Shown here piece by piece: positions 51,822-61,312 of a stretch of 64,000 nucleotides of DNA. Source of the DNA: Bradyrhizobium sp. (GTDB lineage: Bacteria; Pseudomonadota; Alphaproteobacteria; Rhizobiales; Xanthobacteraceae); assembly GCF_030646015.1 (NCBI RefSeq), contig NZ_JAUSLT010000019.1:99617-163616 (forward strand), in the 5' to 3' direction. The position numbers and the translations under genes were made by a program. The notes under the pieces are model-generated. The model was given only the letters and a program-made list of their open reading frames with translations. It made no database searches and was not told the origin of the DNA. Each line of letters begins with the position of its first letter. Within the stretch, counting starts at the first letter, position 1.

Positions 51822-52069
51822 GACCTTCTTCCTCCTGTTGGGCGAAAACCTGGGTAAGGCGCGCTAAGGGGCACTGAAGGCTGGGAACCAAGTTTTGAGC
51901 GCATTATCTCGAGTGATTCGGGCCATTTTCGGCATTAATCCCCTTCCCCGCAGGTGGACATCGCCGGCTTTGTCTGGTACATCCGCGCCCTCAGGGCTAA
52001 GGGCTTGGCCTTTCGCCAGCCCCTCGCTTTACCAGAATTCAAATCCGATCAATTGAAAGAGGATGCCGC

Positions 52070-52375
52070 GTGCAGGTTCTCGTTCGCGATAACAATGTCG
52101 ATCAAGCCCTCAAGGCGCTGAAGAAGAAGATGCAGCGCGAGGGTATTTTCCGCGAGATGAAGCTCCGCGGCCATTACGAAAAGCCCTCCGAGAAGAAGGC
52201 CCGTGAAAAGGCCGAAGCCGTGCGCCGCGCGCGCAAGCTCGCCCGCAAGAAGCTGCAGCGCGAGGGCCTGCTGCCGATGAAGCCGAAGCCGGTGTTCGGC
52301 GCCGGTCCCGGCGCAGAACGCGGTGGTGCCGGCGGCCGAGGCGGCCCGGGTGCCGGTCCGCGCGGACCGCGCTGA
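52070..52375 (+). CDS. rpsU: Ribosomal protein bS21 with extended C-terminus
   Basis: The product is 101 residues. It begins with GTG 52070 seven bases behind AAAGAGG; an ATG at 52063 is out of frame. The conserved core [20 protein letters not shown] then [20 protein letters not shown] is complete. About 30 extra residues at the C-terminus are Gly/Pro/Arg-rich, longer than the 70-residue norm, as in other Bradyrhizobiaceae. A strong terminator follows directly. Confidence 0.95.
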   Translation: MQVLVRDNNVDQALKALKKKMQREGIFREMKLRGHYEKPSEKKAREKAEAVRRARKLARKKLQREGLLPMKPKPVFGAGPGAERGGAGGRGGPGAGPRGPR

Positions 52376-52400
52376 CTCGTCGCACAGATTTTGAGCCGAA

Positions 52401-52427
52401 AACGCGGGCCTTTGGGCCCGCGTTTTT
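52401..52427 (+). terminator. Terminator of rpsU
   Basis: A perfect 10-bp stem (52401-52410 with 52415-52424, AACGCGGGCC) closes a TTTG loop and is followed by T. It lies 25 bases after the rpsU stop. Confidence 0.92.
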
Positions 52428-52496
52428 GTTTTAGCCATGCATTTTGCGCTTCGCCGGGCTACCAATACTGCGTTGGCCGCGCGGATATTTGCAACA

Positions 52497-53129
52497 ATGG
52501 TCTTTCCGGTACTCTCCCCATTTCCCGGACTCTGGCGTCTCGGCGCACGCATGTCGGCCCCGGTCGTATTGCTCGCGCTCGGGCTCGGCGGCTGCTCTTT
52601 TGACCTCGGATCATGGTCGTCAGCGCCCGAGAAGGAGGCCGCCCCGAAGGTGGCGCCAACGGCGCCGGCCGTCGCGGGCGATGCGCACGGTCACGCCACG
52701 CGCGCCCAGGCGCTGGCAAAGTCCGGAAAAACCGAGGAGGCGCTGGCCGAGTTCGACAAGGCGATCACCATCGATCCGCACCATGCCGAGGCGCTGTACA
52801 ACCGTGGCCTGCTCTATCAGCGCGAACGACAGCATCAACTCGCGGTCGACGACTTCACCTCCGCCAATGGCCTGACGCCGCAGCGGGCGGAGCCGCTGCT
52901 GGCGCGCGCCATCAGCTATCTCGCGATGGACAAGTTCAAGGAAGCCGCCACCGATCTCGACGAGGCGGTGCAGGCCGACCCGCAAAACGCACTGGCATGG
53001 ACGACGCGGGGACAGGCCTATGAACGCCTCGGCGACAAGGACAAGGCCAAGGCCTCCTATGGCCGGGCCATCGCCATCCGTCCCAGGGACGACGCCGCGC
53101 GCAGCGGCCTGGCGCGCCTCGGCGGTTAG
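52497..53129 (+). CDS. TPR-repeat lipoprotein
   Basis: The product is 210 residues from the ATG at 52497, which gives a lipoprotein signal with Arg residues before the hydrophobic core and a lipobox LGLGGCSF; ATG 52437 or 52551 are alternatives. The mature part has three tetratricopeptide repeats (KTEEALAEFDKAITIDPHHA, FKEAATDLDEAVQADPQNAL, GDKDKAKASYGRAIAIRPRD). It resembles NlpI-type envelope proteins that scaffold other proteins. The upstream terminator shows it has its own promoter. Confidence 0.82.
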   Translation: MVFPVLSPFPGLWRLGARMSAPVVLLALGLGGCSFDLGSWSSAPEKEAAPKVAPTAPAVAGDAHGHATRAQALAKSGKTEEALAEFDKAITIDPHHAEALYNRGLLYQRERQHQLAVDDFTSANGLTPQRAEPLLARAISYLAMDKFKEAATDLDEAVQADPQNALAWTTRGQAYERLGDKDKAKASYGRAIAIRPRDDAARSGLARLGG

Positions 53130-53150
53130 CCGGCCGCAACGGGCCTTGGG

Positions 53151-54152
53151 CTATTTCGGCAATACGACATGAAACACCGACTTGGCCGCCGACAGCACGT
53201 CTTCGGCCGTGCTGCGGGCCCGCGCTAACGGCCCCGAGCCCTCGGCCCGCCCTACCGGTTCCGACGCCTCGGCCCGCAGGTCGAGCGGGGGCGACGGGAT
53301 GTCGGCTGGCGGCGTCGGGCGGCGGGGACCGTCGTTCCGGGACGCCGCGGCATAAGGCGGCTTCATCTCCTGATATCCCGTCGTCGAATCGATGGACTCG
53401 TGGATGGGCGTCGAGACCATGATCGGCGGCGGCAGCGGCCGGACCGCTGGCGCCAACACGACACGGGGAGCATCCGGGATGCGAGCAGCCTCCGGGACAC
53501 GGGCCGCGTCCTGGGTGCGGGCGGCTTCCTGCGGTCGCGGCGAACCATCGTTGGAACCGCGCAGGCGATCGATCGCCGCGCGGGCAAGATCGTTGGCGTC
53601 GCGACGCTCTTCCAGTGCGCTGGCGGCCTCAGCCGGCGCAGCCTGGGCAGGCGTCGATACCACCAGCGGCGCAGGCGCCGGAACGCTCCTGGCGGCAGTC
53701 TTTTCACGCGGCGCCGGCTGGTGCCGCCGTGTCTCGGCTGGAATGGAAGCGGTCTCCGCCGGCTTGTCGGCGACGTTCTCTCCGGACTTCTCCTGCTTCT
53801 CCTGCTTCTCCTGGGCCTTTTCGGCGGCGGCCTTCTCGAGGATCGCCCGTTCCGAGATCCCCTTGGCCTTTACGCCCGGCCCGCGCGCGTTGCCGATTTC
53901 GACGGATGTGTCGGCTGACTTGTCGGTGGTCTTGTCCGTTGTCCTGTCAGTTGTCTTGGCATCAGCCTTGATGTCGATTTTGGCAGCTTCGGGCGCGGCC
54001 TTCGGATCGACGGTCGAAACCACCGATGCGACCGGGGCGCTCGGGGCGGGCTTGGTGACGATGTAATGATTGACGATGTAGGCCCCGATGACGGTCGCAG
54101 CCACCGACGGCAAAATGTCCACCGCAAATTTCGCAAGATACTTTTTCAGCAT
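53151..54152 (-). CDS. Anchored, disordered low-complexity protein
   Basis: The product is 333 residues. One membrane helix near residues 10-32 (VDILPSVAATVIGAYIVNHY) is followed by a long region rich in Ala, Pro, Lys, Thr and Glu with short tandem repeats (TTDRTTDKTTDK, EKQEKQEK, QEAARTQDAARVPEAARIPD). No folded domain is evident. The last 30 residues (STAEDVLSAAKSVFHVVLP) may form a helix. It could be a periplasmic tether. Function unknown. Confidence 0.7.
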   Translation of the reverse strand: MLKKYLAKFAVDILPSVAATVIGAYIVNHYIVTKPAPSAPVASVVSTVDPKAAPEAAKIDIKADAKTTDRTTDKTTDKSADTSVEIGNARGPGVKAKGISERAILEKAAAEKAQEKQEKQEKSGENVADKPAETASIPAETRRHQPAPREKTAARSVPAPAPLVVSTPAQAAPAEAASALEERRDANDLARAAIDRLRGSNDGSPRPQEAARTQDAARVPEAARIPDAPRVVLAPAVRPLPPPIMVSTPIHESIDSTTGYQEMKPPYAAASRNDGPRRPTPPADIPSPPLDLRAEASEPVGRAEGSGPLARARSTAEDVLSAAKSVFHVVLPK

Positions 54153-54308
54153 ACCGGCACTCCCCGCAGCTGATCTGATGCGGGAACTTTGAGGCGCATT
54201 GAGGGATCAACTGCGACAGATCGGTGGCAATCGGCTGATCCGACATGACAATCCGTTAACAGCAGCGTCAGCCGGCCGCCGATCGTGAAGCGGCCCCCGG
54301 CGGCGGGC

Positions 54309-54593
54309 TCAGGGCTTCAGCTCGACTTCCAGGAACACGATTTCGCTGGATGACTCGTTAAGCACGTCATGCTCGACGCCGGCCTTGCGGAAATAGGATT
54401 TTCCTGTCGCGAGTTGCGCCTTGGAGCGCTCTCCGTTGGGCGCCACGATGGTCATTTCGCCCGAGGTTACGGGCACGATGACATAGTCCATCCCATGGGT
54501 GTGATGGCCGGTGGCGCTGCCCGGCGGCAGCCGCCACTCGGTAACCCGGACTTCTGATGTATCGACCTGAACGTCTGATTGGGCGCTGAGCAT
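54309..54593 (-). CDS. Small cupin-domain protein
   Basis: The product is 94 residues, a single cupin barrel with metal-binding motif 1 (GSATGHHTHGMDYVIVPVTS, with H-x-H and later Glu) and motif 2 around AGVEHDVLNESSSEIVFLEV. Its chemistry is not predictable. It lies 52 bases after the broken antiporter gene in the same direction and may be co-transcribed. Confidence 0.85.
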   Translation of the reverse strand: MLSAQSDVQVDTSEVRVTEWRLPPGSATGHHTHGMDYVIVPVTSGEMTIVAPNGERSKAQLATGKSYFRKAGVEHDVLNESSSEIVFLEVELKP

Positions 54594-54645
54594 TATCGGT
54601 CTCTCCAGGTCGCTGCGGACAAGCTTTCAAACATCCATAGCGCAC

Positions 54646-56069
54646 TCACTGCAGCCTGAGAACAGGGGCTAACGGCAGAAAGGTCAGCAGCAGGAACAAC
54701 GGCACCAGGATGGCGGCGGCTCGCAGCAGGTAGCCGAAGAAGCTCGGCATCTTGATCCCGCTTTGGGCGGCGATCGCCGCGACCATGAAGTTCGGAGCGT
54801 TCCCGATATAGGTCAGCGCGCCCATATAGACGGCGCCCATCGAGATCGCCGCCAGGGTTCCCGAAAGCTCACCCATCAACTCGCGCGCGTCGCCGCCGGC
54901 AAGCTTGAAGAACAACAGGTAGGTCGGCGCATTGTCGAGGAAACGCCGACATCAGCCCGGTGTACCAGAAATAGGCGACCTCATGCGGCGTCCCGTCTCG
55001 TTCCGTCACCGCCGACAGCAGCCATGCGAAGAAGCCCTTCGGGCCGGCATCGAGCACGGCCAGCATCGGAATAATGACGATGAAGATGCCCGCGAACAGC
55101 TTGGCCACTTCCCTGATGGGCCCCCAACTGAATCCATTCGCCTCGCGATGCTCGTCCCGGGTCCACCATAACGACAGCAATGCGATCACGACCAGCAGCC
55201 CGTCGCGCACCAAATTCTGCAGTTCCAGCCTGGTGCCGATAACATCCAGCGCGAGGCCCGGCCGCCAGTTTGCCGACAGCAGGATGCAGCCGATGATGGC
55301 GGCTATCAGCACGACGTTGACGAGCCCGCGAACTCGAAGCGGCTGCGGTGGTTCGATGCGACGCTCGATCGGCTCACTTCGAAAGCGCCAAAGGTCGAGC
55401 GCGATGAAGATCGCCAGCAGCAGCACCGTCACGATGGCGGTCTGGATCCACAGATTCCTCGTCGTCCAGAAGAAATCAACGCCGTTGAGAAAGCCGATGA
55501 AGAGCGGCGGATCGCCCAACGGGCTCAATGCGCCGCCGACATTGGCGACGAGAATGATGAAGAAAACCATGACGTGAACGTTGTGGCGGCGAGAAACGTT
55601 GGCGCGGATCAGCGGCCGGATCAGGATCATGGCCGCGCCCGTGGTGCCGACGATGCTCGCCATCGCCGTCCCGAGGGCGAGGATCGCCGCGTTATTCCAG
55701 GGCGTACCCCTGATATCGCCGCTGACGAGAATGCCGCCTGCGACGGTGTAAGAGGGCGAACAGCAGCACGATAAAACTCAGATATTCGCCCAGCACCGCA
55801 TGCGCGAGGGTCGCGAACATCACCTGACCGCCTGCGAACCACGCGATCGACGCCAGCGTCGCCGCAGACCAGGCAGCGGCGATCTTGCCGTAGTGGGCGT
55901 GCCACAGTTTCGGAAACAACAGCGGCCCGAGCGCGATCGACAGCAGCAGGCCGGCGAAGGGCAGCGCAAACGGCCACGTCATGGCCGCGCCATCGAGCGT
56001 GGCCGCGCCGGCGGCTTGCGGGAAGACGACAAGCAACGCGGCAGTGAGCGCCAGAACCAGCAGCCTCAC
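54646..56069 (-). pseudogene. Sodium:proton antiporter-like transporter, two frameshifts
   Basis: Three reading frames together give one complete ion-transporter-superfamily protein of about 470 residues: an N-terminal part from GTG 56069 (LLVLALTAALLVVFP), a middle (TTGAAMILIRPLIRAN, GGALSPLGDPPLFIGFL) and a C-terminal part ([31 protein letters not shown]). Each break is one extra A on the plus strand, at 55750-55751 and in AAA 54941-54943. Removing them restores ALYTVAGGIL and [14 protein letters not shown]. Either the gene is a young pseudogene or the assembly has two homopolymer errors. Its GTGA start overlaps chaA. Confidence 0.85.
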
Positions 56070-57163
56070 GGTACGAACACCAGGAACACGAACACGGCAA
56101 ACACCACCATGTGCACCAGACCGAACAGGATGTTGGTGCGGCCGGTGCCGAAGGTGAGCATGCTCAGGATGAACGTCAGCAGCAAGAGCACCATGCCCTG
56201 CGCATTCAGCCCAAGCACCAGTTGCTTGTCCAGCGCCCAGGCCGCCACCGCAACGGTCGGCACCGTCAACCCGATGGTCGCCAGCGACGAGCCGAGCGCG
56301 AGATTGATGCTCTTCTGCAGATCGTTCTTGCGGGCCGCGCCGATCGCGGCGACGCCTTCCGGCAGCAGGATCAAGAGCGCCACCAGCACACCCGCAAACG
56401 CCGGCGGCGCGCCGATCCGCGCGCTGACGACGTCGACCACGAGCGAGAATTTCTTCGCCAGCAGCACCACCGCCAGCAGCGAGACCAGAAGCAGCGCGAC
56501 GCTCAGGCCCAGCATCCGGTTCGAAGCGTGTGTCCCGCTCTCCGCGGCTTCGGCAGCTGCGCTGACGAAGTAATCGCGATGCCGGATGGTCTGGGTATAG
56601 AGGAACACACCGTAGAGAATGAGGGTGACGATACTGACAAAACCGAGCTGGCCGGCCGAATAGATCGGTCCCGAGGTGGTCAGCGTGTAATTGGGCATGA
56701 TCAGCGTGATGGTTGCCATCACGAACAGCACGCTGAGATACAGGTTGGAACCCGTGACTTGAAAATCCTGCTCGCGGTAACGCAGCCCGCCGATGAAGAT
56801 GCAGATGCCGACCAGTCCGTTGCAGACGATCATCACCACCGCAAACACGGTATCGCGCGCCAGCGTTGGAACTTCCTTCTCGCCGAGCATGATGGTGGCG
56901 ATCAGCGCGACCTCGATGATGGTGACCGCCAGCGTCAGCAGCAGCGTGCCATAGGGCTCGCCGATCCGCTCGGCGATCATTTCCGCATGATGCACGGCCG
57001 CGAACACCGTGCCGAACAGGATGACCAGGAGGACGACCGCGAAAACCAGCCCGGCGGCCGAAGGCGTAAACGTAAATCCCAGCGCGGTGGCGCCTGCGAA
57101 AAGCAGGATCGCCAGCGCCGGAAAAATCCACGCCGATCGCGGCATCGGGCCGTGCGCGCTCAT
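56066..57163 (-). CDS. chaA: Calcium/proton (or sodium/proton) antiporter, ChaA-like
   Basis: The product is 365 residues with ten to eleven membrane helices and two inverted CaCA motifs: HHAEMIAERIGEPYGTLLLT and LPEGVAAIGAARKNDLQKSI followed by NLALGSSLATIGLTVP. It exchanges cytoplasmic cations for protons. The gene runs straight into a second antiporter gene by four-base overlap, so the pair probably served ion or pH balance together. Confidence 0.9.
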   Translation of the reverse strand: MSAHGPMPRSAWIFPALAILLFAGATALGFTFTPSAAGLVFAVVLLVILFGTVFAAVHHAEMIAERIGEPYGTLLLTLAVTIIEVALIATIMLGEKEVPTLARDTVFAVVMIVCNGLVGICIFIGGLRYREQDFQVTGSNLYLSVLFVMATITLIMPNYTLTTSGPIYSAGQLGFVSIVTLILYGVFLYTQTIRHRDYFVSAAAEAAESGTHASNRMLGLSVALLLVSLLAVVLLAKKFSLVVDVVSARIGAPPAFAGVLVALLILLPEGVAAIGAARKNDLQKSINLALGSSLATIGLTVPTVAVAAWALDKQLVLGLNAQGMVLLLLTFILSMLTFGTGRTNILFGLVHMVVFAVFVFLVFVP

Positions 57164-57213
57164 ACCGTCATCCTATGGAACCTGCGATACCGCTGATCTA
57201 CCGACCCTAGCAT

Positions 57214-58023
57214 CTATCGCCCGTTCGCGGCGCCGATGAATTGCCGCACCATTGCCGTCGCACCATAGGCGTCGAGATCGTTATGGCCGCCTTCGGGGAA
57301 CCGGACGAACTGTTTTGGTTCTGGCGCCAGCGCGAACAGACGCTCGCCAAAGACAACCGGAATCGTTCCATCGCGGACGCCGTGCATGAACAGCAGCGGA
57401 GCTTTCACCCTGGCAATGCGCTGGTCGGAGTGAAACGGATCCCGCATCACGAGGCGGACCGGGAAGATCGGAAATGCCGACGCGGCAACCTCGGCAATCG
57501 ATGCGTAGGGAGCTTCCAGGATCACCCGGCCGACCGGCTGTTCCGCCGCCAGCGCCACCGCCACGCCGCTGCCGAGCGAAAAGCCCCAGACCATGATCTT
57601 GTCCGCGCTGTATCGCGCCGAAGTGAAAGCATAGGCCGCCGCGGCATCCCGCAGCAGGCCCTGCTCGCTCGGGTGTCCGCTCGATCCGGCATAGCCGCGA
57701 TAGGACAGCGCCACGACGCCGGTGCCGTCAGCAATCAATTCGCGAAAGCGGCCGAAGAAACCGGCGAGGAAATCGCCATTGCCGTGAAAATAAAGAATGA
57801 CGGGGTGTCCCGGCCTGGCCGCAAGGTGCCAGACGATCACCTTCTCGCCATCCTCCGTGGTCAGCAGATGCTCCTCGACGGCCGCAAAGCCGGCAGCGGC
57901 CGGCGCCGTGCGCTCGGTTTGCGGAACCGGAAACAGAAAGAACCGCTGCGCCAGGAACAGAACGGCAAGGCCGCCGAGATAACCGACCGAAACGACGATC
58001 AGGAGCCATTTCAGGACGGTCAT
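57214..58023 (-). CDS. Membrane-anchored alpha/beta hydrolase (ABHD/Bem46-like)
   Basis: The product is 269 residues with an N-terminal membrane helix (WLLIVVSVGYLGGLAVLFLA). The hydrolase core has YFHGNGDFL, YRGYAGSSGHPSEQGLLRD, the nucleophile Ser in VWGFSLGSGVAVALA and the catalytic His in PEGGHNDL. This is the ABHD12/13/17 or Bem46 group, probably an esterase or thioesterase facing the periplasm or membrane. It follows pntB after 17 bases, in the same direction. Confidence 0.88.
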   Translation of the reverse strand: MTVLKWLLIVVSVGYLGGLAVLFLAQRFFLFPVPQTERTAPAAAGFAAVEEHLLTTEDGEKVIVWHLAARPGHPVILYFHGNGDFLAGFFGRFRELIADGTGVVALSYRGYAGSSGHPSEQGLLRDAAAAYAFTSARYSADKIMVWGFSLGSGVAVALAAEQPVGRVILEAPYASIAEVAASAFPIFPVRLVMRDPFHSDQRIARVKAPLLFMHGVRDGTIPVVFGERLFALAPEPKQFVRFPEGGHNDLDAYGATAMVRQFIGAANGR

Positions 58024-58040
58024 GATTTCCCGTAACCGGC

Positions 58041-59438
58041 TTACATCCCCTTGACGATGTTCTCGGTCATTTTCTTGGCGTCGCCGAGCAGCATCATGGT
58101 GTTGTCGCGGTAGAACAGCGGATTGTCGATGCCGGCATAGCCTGACGCCAGCGATCGCTTGATGAACATCACCGTGCCGGCCTTCCAGACCTGCAGCACC
58201 GGCATGCCGTAGATCGGCGAGGTCTTGTCGTCCTCGGCCGCCGGGTTGGTGACGTCGTTGGCGCCGATCACGAAGGCGACGTCGGCCTGGGCGAATTCAG
58301 AGTTGATGTCCTCGAGTTCGAACACCTCGTCATAGGGCACGTTGGCTTCGGCCAGCAGCACGTTCATGTGGCCGGGCATGCGGCCCGCGACCGGATGGAT
58401 GGCGTACTTGACCTCGACGCCTTCCTTCTTGAGCTGGTCGGCCATTTCGCGCAGCGCATGCTGCGCCTGCGCCACCGCCATGCCGTAGCCGGGCACGATG
58501 ATGACCTTCTGCGCGTTCTTCATGATGAAGGCGGCATCGTCGGCCGAGCCCAGTTTCACGGGGCGCACTTCGCCGCCGCCCGCGCCGGCCGCCGCGGTCT
58601 CGCCGCCGAAGCCGCCGAGAATGACCGAGATGAAGGAACGGTTCATCGCGTGGCACATGATGTAGGACAGGATCGCGCCGGACGAGCCGACCAGCGCGCC
58701 GGTGATGATCAGCGCCGAGTTGCCGAGCGTGAAGCCGATGCCGGCGGCGGCCCAGCCGGAATAGGAATTCAGCATCGAGATCACGACCGGCATGTCGGCG
58801 CCGCCGATCGGGATGATCAGCAACGCACCGAGCACCAGCGCGATGATGGTGATGAGCCAGAAGTCGAGCGCGCTGCCCGACATCACGAGGCCGACGACGA
58901 AGAATACCAGCGCCACCGCGAGCACGACGTTGATGATGTGGCGCGCCGGCAGGATGATCGGCGCGCCGCTCATGCGGCCCGACAGTTTCAGGAACGCGAT
59001 CACCGAGCCGGTGAAGGTCAGCGCGCCGATGGCGACGCCGAGCGACATTTCGATCAGGCTGGCGGCGTGAATCTGGCCGGGCTTGCCGATATCGAAGGCT
59101 TCCGGCGCATAGAACGCACCGGCGGCGACCAGCACCGCGGCCATGCCGACCAGCGAATGGAACGCAGCGACCAGTTCCGGCATCGATGTCATCGGCACCC
59201 GGCGCGCGATCACCGCGCCGATGCCGCCGCCGATGGCGACGCCCAGGATCACCAGCACCCAGGCGAGGCCGTCCGCCGGCGGATGGCTTGCGATCGTGGT
59301 GGCGATCGCGATCGCCATGCCGATCATGCCGAAGAAATTGCCCTGGCGGGACGTGGCGGGACTGGACAGTCCCCGCAGTGACAGGATGAACAGCACACCC
59401 GCCACGAGATACAGTACTGCAGCCAGATTGGCGTTCAT
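58041..59438 (-). CDS. pntB: NAD(P) transhydrogenase subunit beta
   Basis: The product is 465 residues: membrane helices over about 270 residues, then the cytoplasmic NADP-binding domain III with VIIVPGYGMAVAQAQHALRE and, near the end, AGIDNPLFYRDNTMMLLGDA. With PntAA and PntAB it uses proton flow to reduce NADP with NADH. It is the last gene of the split operon. Confidence 0.95.
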   Translation of the reverse strand: MNANLAAVLYLVAGVLFILSLRGLSSPATSRQGNFFGMIGMAIAIATTIASHPPADGLAWVLVILGVAIGGGIGAVIARRVPMTSMPELVAAFHSLVGMAAVLVAAGAFYAPEAFDIGKPGQIHAASLIEMSLGVAIGALTFTGSVIAFLKLSGRMSGAPIILPARHIINVVLAVALVFFVVGLVMSGSALDFWLITIIALVLGALLIIPIGGADMPVVISMLNSYSGWAAAGIGFTLGNSALIITGALVGSSGAILSYIMCHAMNRSFISVILGGFGGETAAAGAGGGEVRPVKLGSADDAAFIMKNAQKVIIVPGYGMAVAQAQHALREMADQLKKEGVEVKYAIHPVAGRMPGHMNVLLAEANVPYDEVFELEDINSEFAQADVAFVIGANDVTNPAAEDDKTSPIYGMPVLQVWKAGTVMFIKRSLASGYAGIDNPLFYRDNTMMLLGDAKKMTENIVKGM

Positions 59439-59480
59439 CTCAGGTCCCCTTTGTCATCGTCACCCCGAGGTGCACGCCGC

Positions 59481-59798
59481 TCACTTGGCCTTCTTCTTGT
59501 ACATCGCCAGCATACGCTGGGTGACAAGGAAGCCGCCGAAGATATTCACACAGGCAAAGACCAGCGCGACGAAACCGAAGCCCCGCGCCCAGCCGCTGCC
59601 GCTCGAGATCATGGGAACGCCGACCGCGAGCAGCGCGCCGACCACGATCACCGAGGAAATCGCGTTGGTCACCGACATCAGCGGCGTATGCAGAGCGGGG
59701 GTCACCGACCACACCACGAAATAGCCGACGAACACGGCGAGCACGAAAATCGAAAGCCGGAACACGAAGGGATCGACGGCCTGCGCGATATGATCCAT
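59481..59798 (-). CDS. pntAB: NAD(P) transhydrogenase subunit alpha, membrane part
   Basis: The product is 105 residues, the small membrane piece of the alpha subunit that is a separate gene in alphaproteobacteria. Three helices, with VVWSVTPALHTPLMSVTNAI and a basic end YKKKAK. It lies 11 bases after pntAA. Confidence 0.94.
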   Translation of the reverse strand: MDHIAQAVDPFVFRLSIFVLAVFVGYFVVWSVTPALHTPLMSVTNAISSVIVVGALLAVGVPMISSGSGWARGFGFVALVFACVNIFGGFLVTQRMLAMYKKKAK

Positions 59799-59809
59799 GG
59801 CGGCTCTCC

Positions 59810-60937
59810 TTAAGCTTTCGGCTGAAAATTCGGATGAATGACGGCGCCGTCTTTGGTCAATGCCGTGGCTTTGACCAGTTCGTCGTCCCAGTTCACCGCG
59901 AGTGCCTTGCTGGCCTTGTCGACCAGCGTTTCGATGAAGTTGTACAAATTTCGCGCATAGAGGCTCGAGGCCGACGCCGCCACCCGGCCCGCGACATTGG
60001 TGTAGCCGACGATCTTGACGCCATCGACGTCGGCGACTTCGCCGGCCTTGGCGCCCTCGACGTTGCCGCCACGCTCGACCGCGAGATCGACCAGCACCGA
60101 ACCGGGCTTCATCGACTTCACCATCTCGGCGCTGATGAGTTTTGGCGCCGGGCGGCCCGGGATCAGCGCGGTAGTGATGACGATGTCCTGTTTCTTGACA
60201 TGCTCGGCGGTGAGCGCGGCCTGCTTGGCCTGATATTCTTTCGACATTTCCTTGGCGTAGCCACCGGCGGTCTGGGCGTTCTTGAACTCTTCGTCCTCGA
60301 CCGCGAGGAATTTGGCGCCGAGGCTTTCGACCTGCTCCTTGGTGGCGGGACGCACGTCGGTGGCGGTGACGACGGCGCCGAGCCGTCGCGCGGTCGCGAT
60401 CGCCTGCAGGCCGGCGACGCCGACGCCCATCACGAACACCTTGGCGGCCGGAATGGTGCCAGCCGCGGTCATCATCATCGGGAAGGCGCGGCCGAAGGCC
60501 TCCGCCCCCTCGATGACAGCGCGATAGCCGGCGAGATTGGCCTGGCTGGACAACACGTCCATCGACTGGGCGCGGGTGATGCGCGGCATCAATTCCATCG
60601 CGAATGCCGCGACGCCGGCATCCGCCATCGCCTTCAGCGCCGCGTCATTGCCGTAGGGATCCATGATGGCGATTACCAGCGCACCGCGCTTGTAGTTGGC
60701 CAGCTCCGACGCCTCGGGCCGCTTCACCTTGATGACGATGTCGGCGTCCTTGAGCGCGTCCGCGCTGACGGTGGCGCCGGCCGCGGTGAATTCGGAGTCC
60801 GGCAGGCCGGACTTGATGCCGGCGCCGGGCTCGATCGCGATATCGACGCCCAAAGCCTTGAATTTTTTCACCGTGTCGGGCGAAGCGGCAACCCGGGGCT
60901 CGGACGGATCGATTTCCTTGGCAACGGCAATCTTCAT
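59810..60937 (-). CDS. pntAA: NAD(P) transhydrogenase subunit alpha, NAD-binding part
   Basis: The product is 375 residues, resembling alanine dehydrogenase. It has AKEIDPSEPRVAASPDTVKK, the mobile RQD-type region, the NAD motif VFVMGVGVAGLQAIATARRL and TALIPGRPAPKLISAEMV. It binds NADH on the cytoplasmic side of the complex. It starts the pntAA-pntAB-pntB operon. Confidence 0.95.
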   Translation of the reverse strand: MKIAVAKEIDPSEPRVAASPDTVKKFKALGVDIAIEPGAGIKSGLPDSEFTAAGATVSADALKDADIVIKVKRPEASELANYKRGALVIAIMDPYGNDAALKAMADAGVAAFAMELMPRITRAQSMDVLSSQANLAGYRAVIEGAEAFGRAFPMMMTAAGTIPAAKVFVMGVGVAGLQAIATARRLGAVVTATDVRPATKEQVESLGAKFLAVEDEEFKNAQTAGGYAKEMSKEYQAKQAALTAEHVKKQDIVITTALIPGRPAPKLISAEMVKSMKPGSVLVDLAVERGGNVEGAKAGEVADVDGVKIVGYTNVAGRVAASASSLYARNLYNFIETLVDKASKALAVNWDDELVKATALTKDGAVIHPNFQPKA

Positions 60938-61061
60938 GGGGCCTCCGGCGGCGCGAGCAGCGCGCGCGCAAGCAAACTAGCGCTTATTGCGTGGGGATGG
61001 ATACCCGGTTTTGCGACCGGAAGGCGGGCAATCCTTCCGACCGCCGCCGGATAGGCGGCGA

Positions 61062-61214
61062 TCAGGTCAGGAAGATCGCCATCATGGCAACGATGAAAAT
61101 AACGGCAGCGGAGCCGTATTTCACCAGCATGATGAAACCCTCATAGGTCTGCTCATGGGCCGGATAATCGTTGCCGTCGGCGGTCGTGTAGGCCACTTCG
61201 TTATGCTCTGCCAT
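61062..61214 (-). CDS. aa3-type cytochrome c oxidase subunit IV-like peptide
   Basis: The product is 50 residues: a polar start (MAEHNEVAYTTADGNDYPAH) with EQTYEGFIMLVKYGSAA and a single hydrophobic helix ending MMAIFLT. The EHxxTYxGF core and one helix match the small subunit IV of bacterial aa3 oxidase. It lies 124 bases before pntAA in the same direction and far from any oxidase genes in this window. Such peptides near pnt are seen in this group; a link to the transhydrogenase membrane is possible but unproved. Confidence 0.8.
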   Translation of the reverse strand: MAEHNEVAYTTADGNDYPAHEQTYEGFIMLVKYGSAAVIFIVAMMAIFLT

Positions 61215-61312
61215 CGGTATCCCCAGTCAGGTTTCGCCTCTGGCGTGGGAATTACCGCAAACCGTCCGGAAGGGCAACGGCGGCGGGCGTCTTGTGCACC
61301 CGTGGCCGTCCC

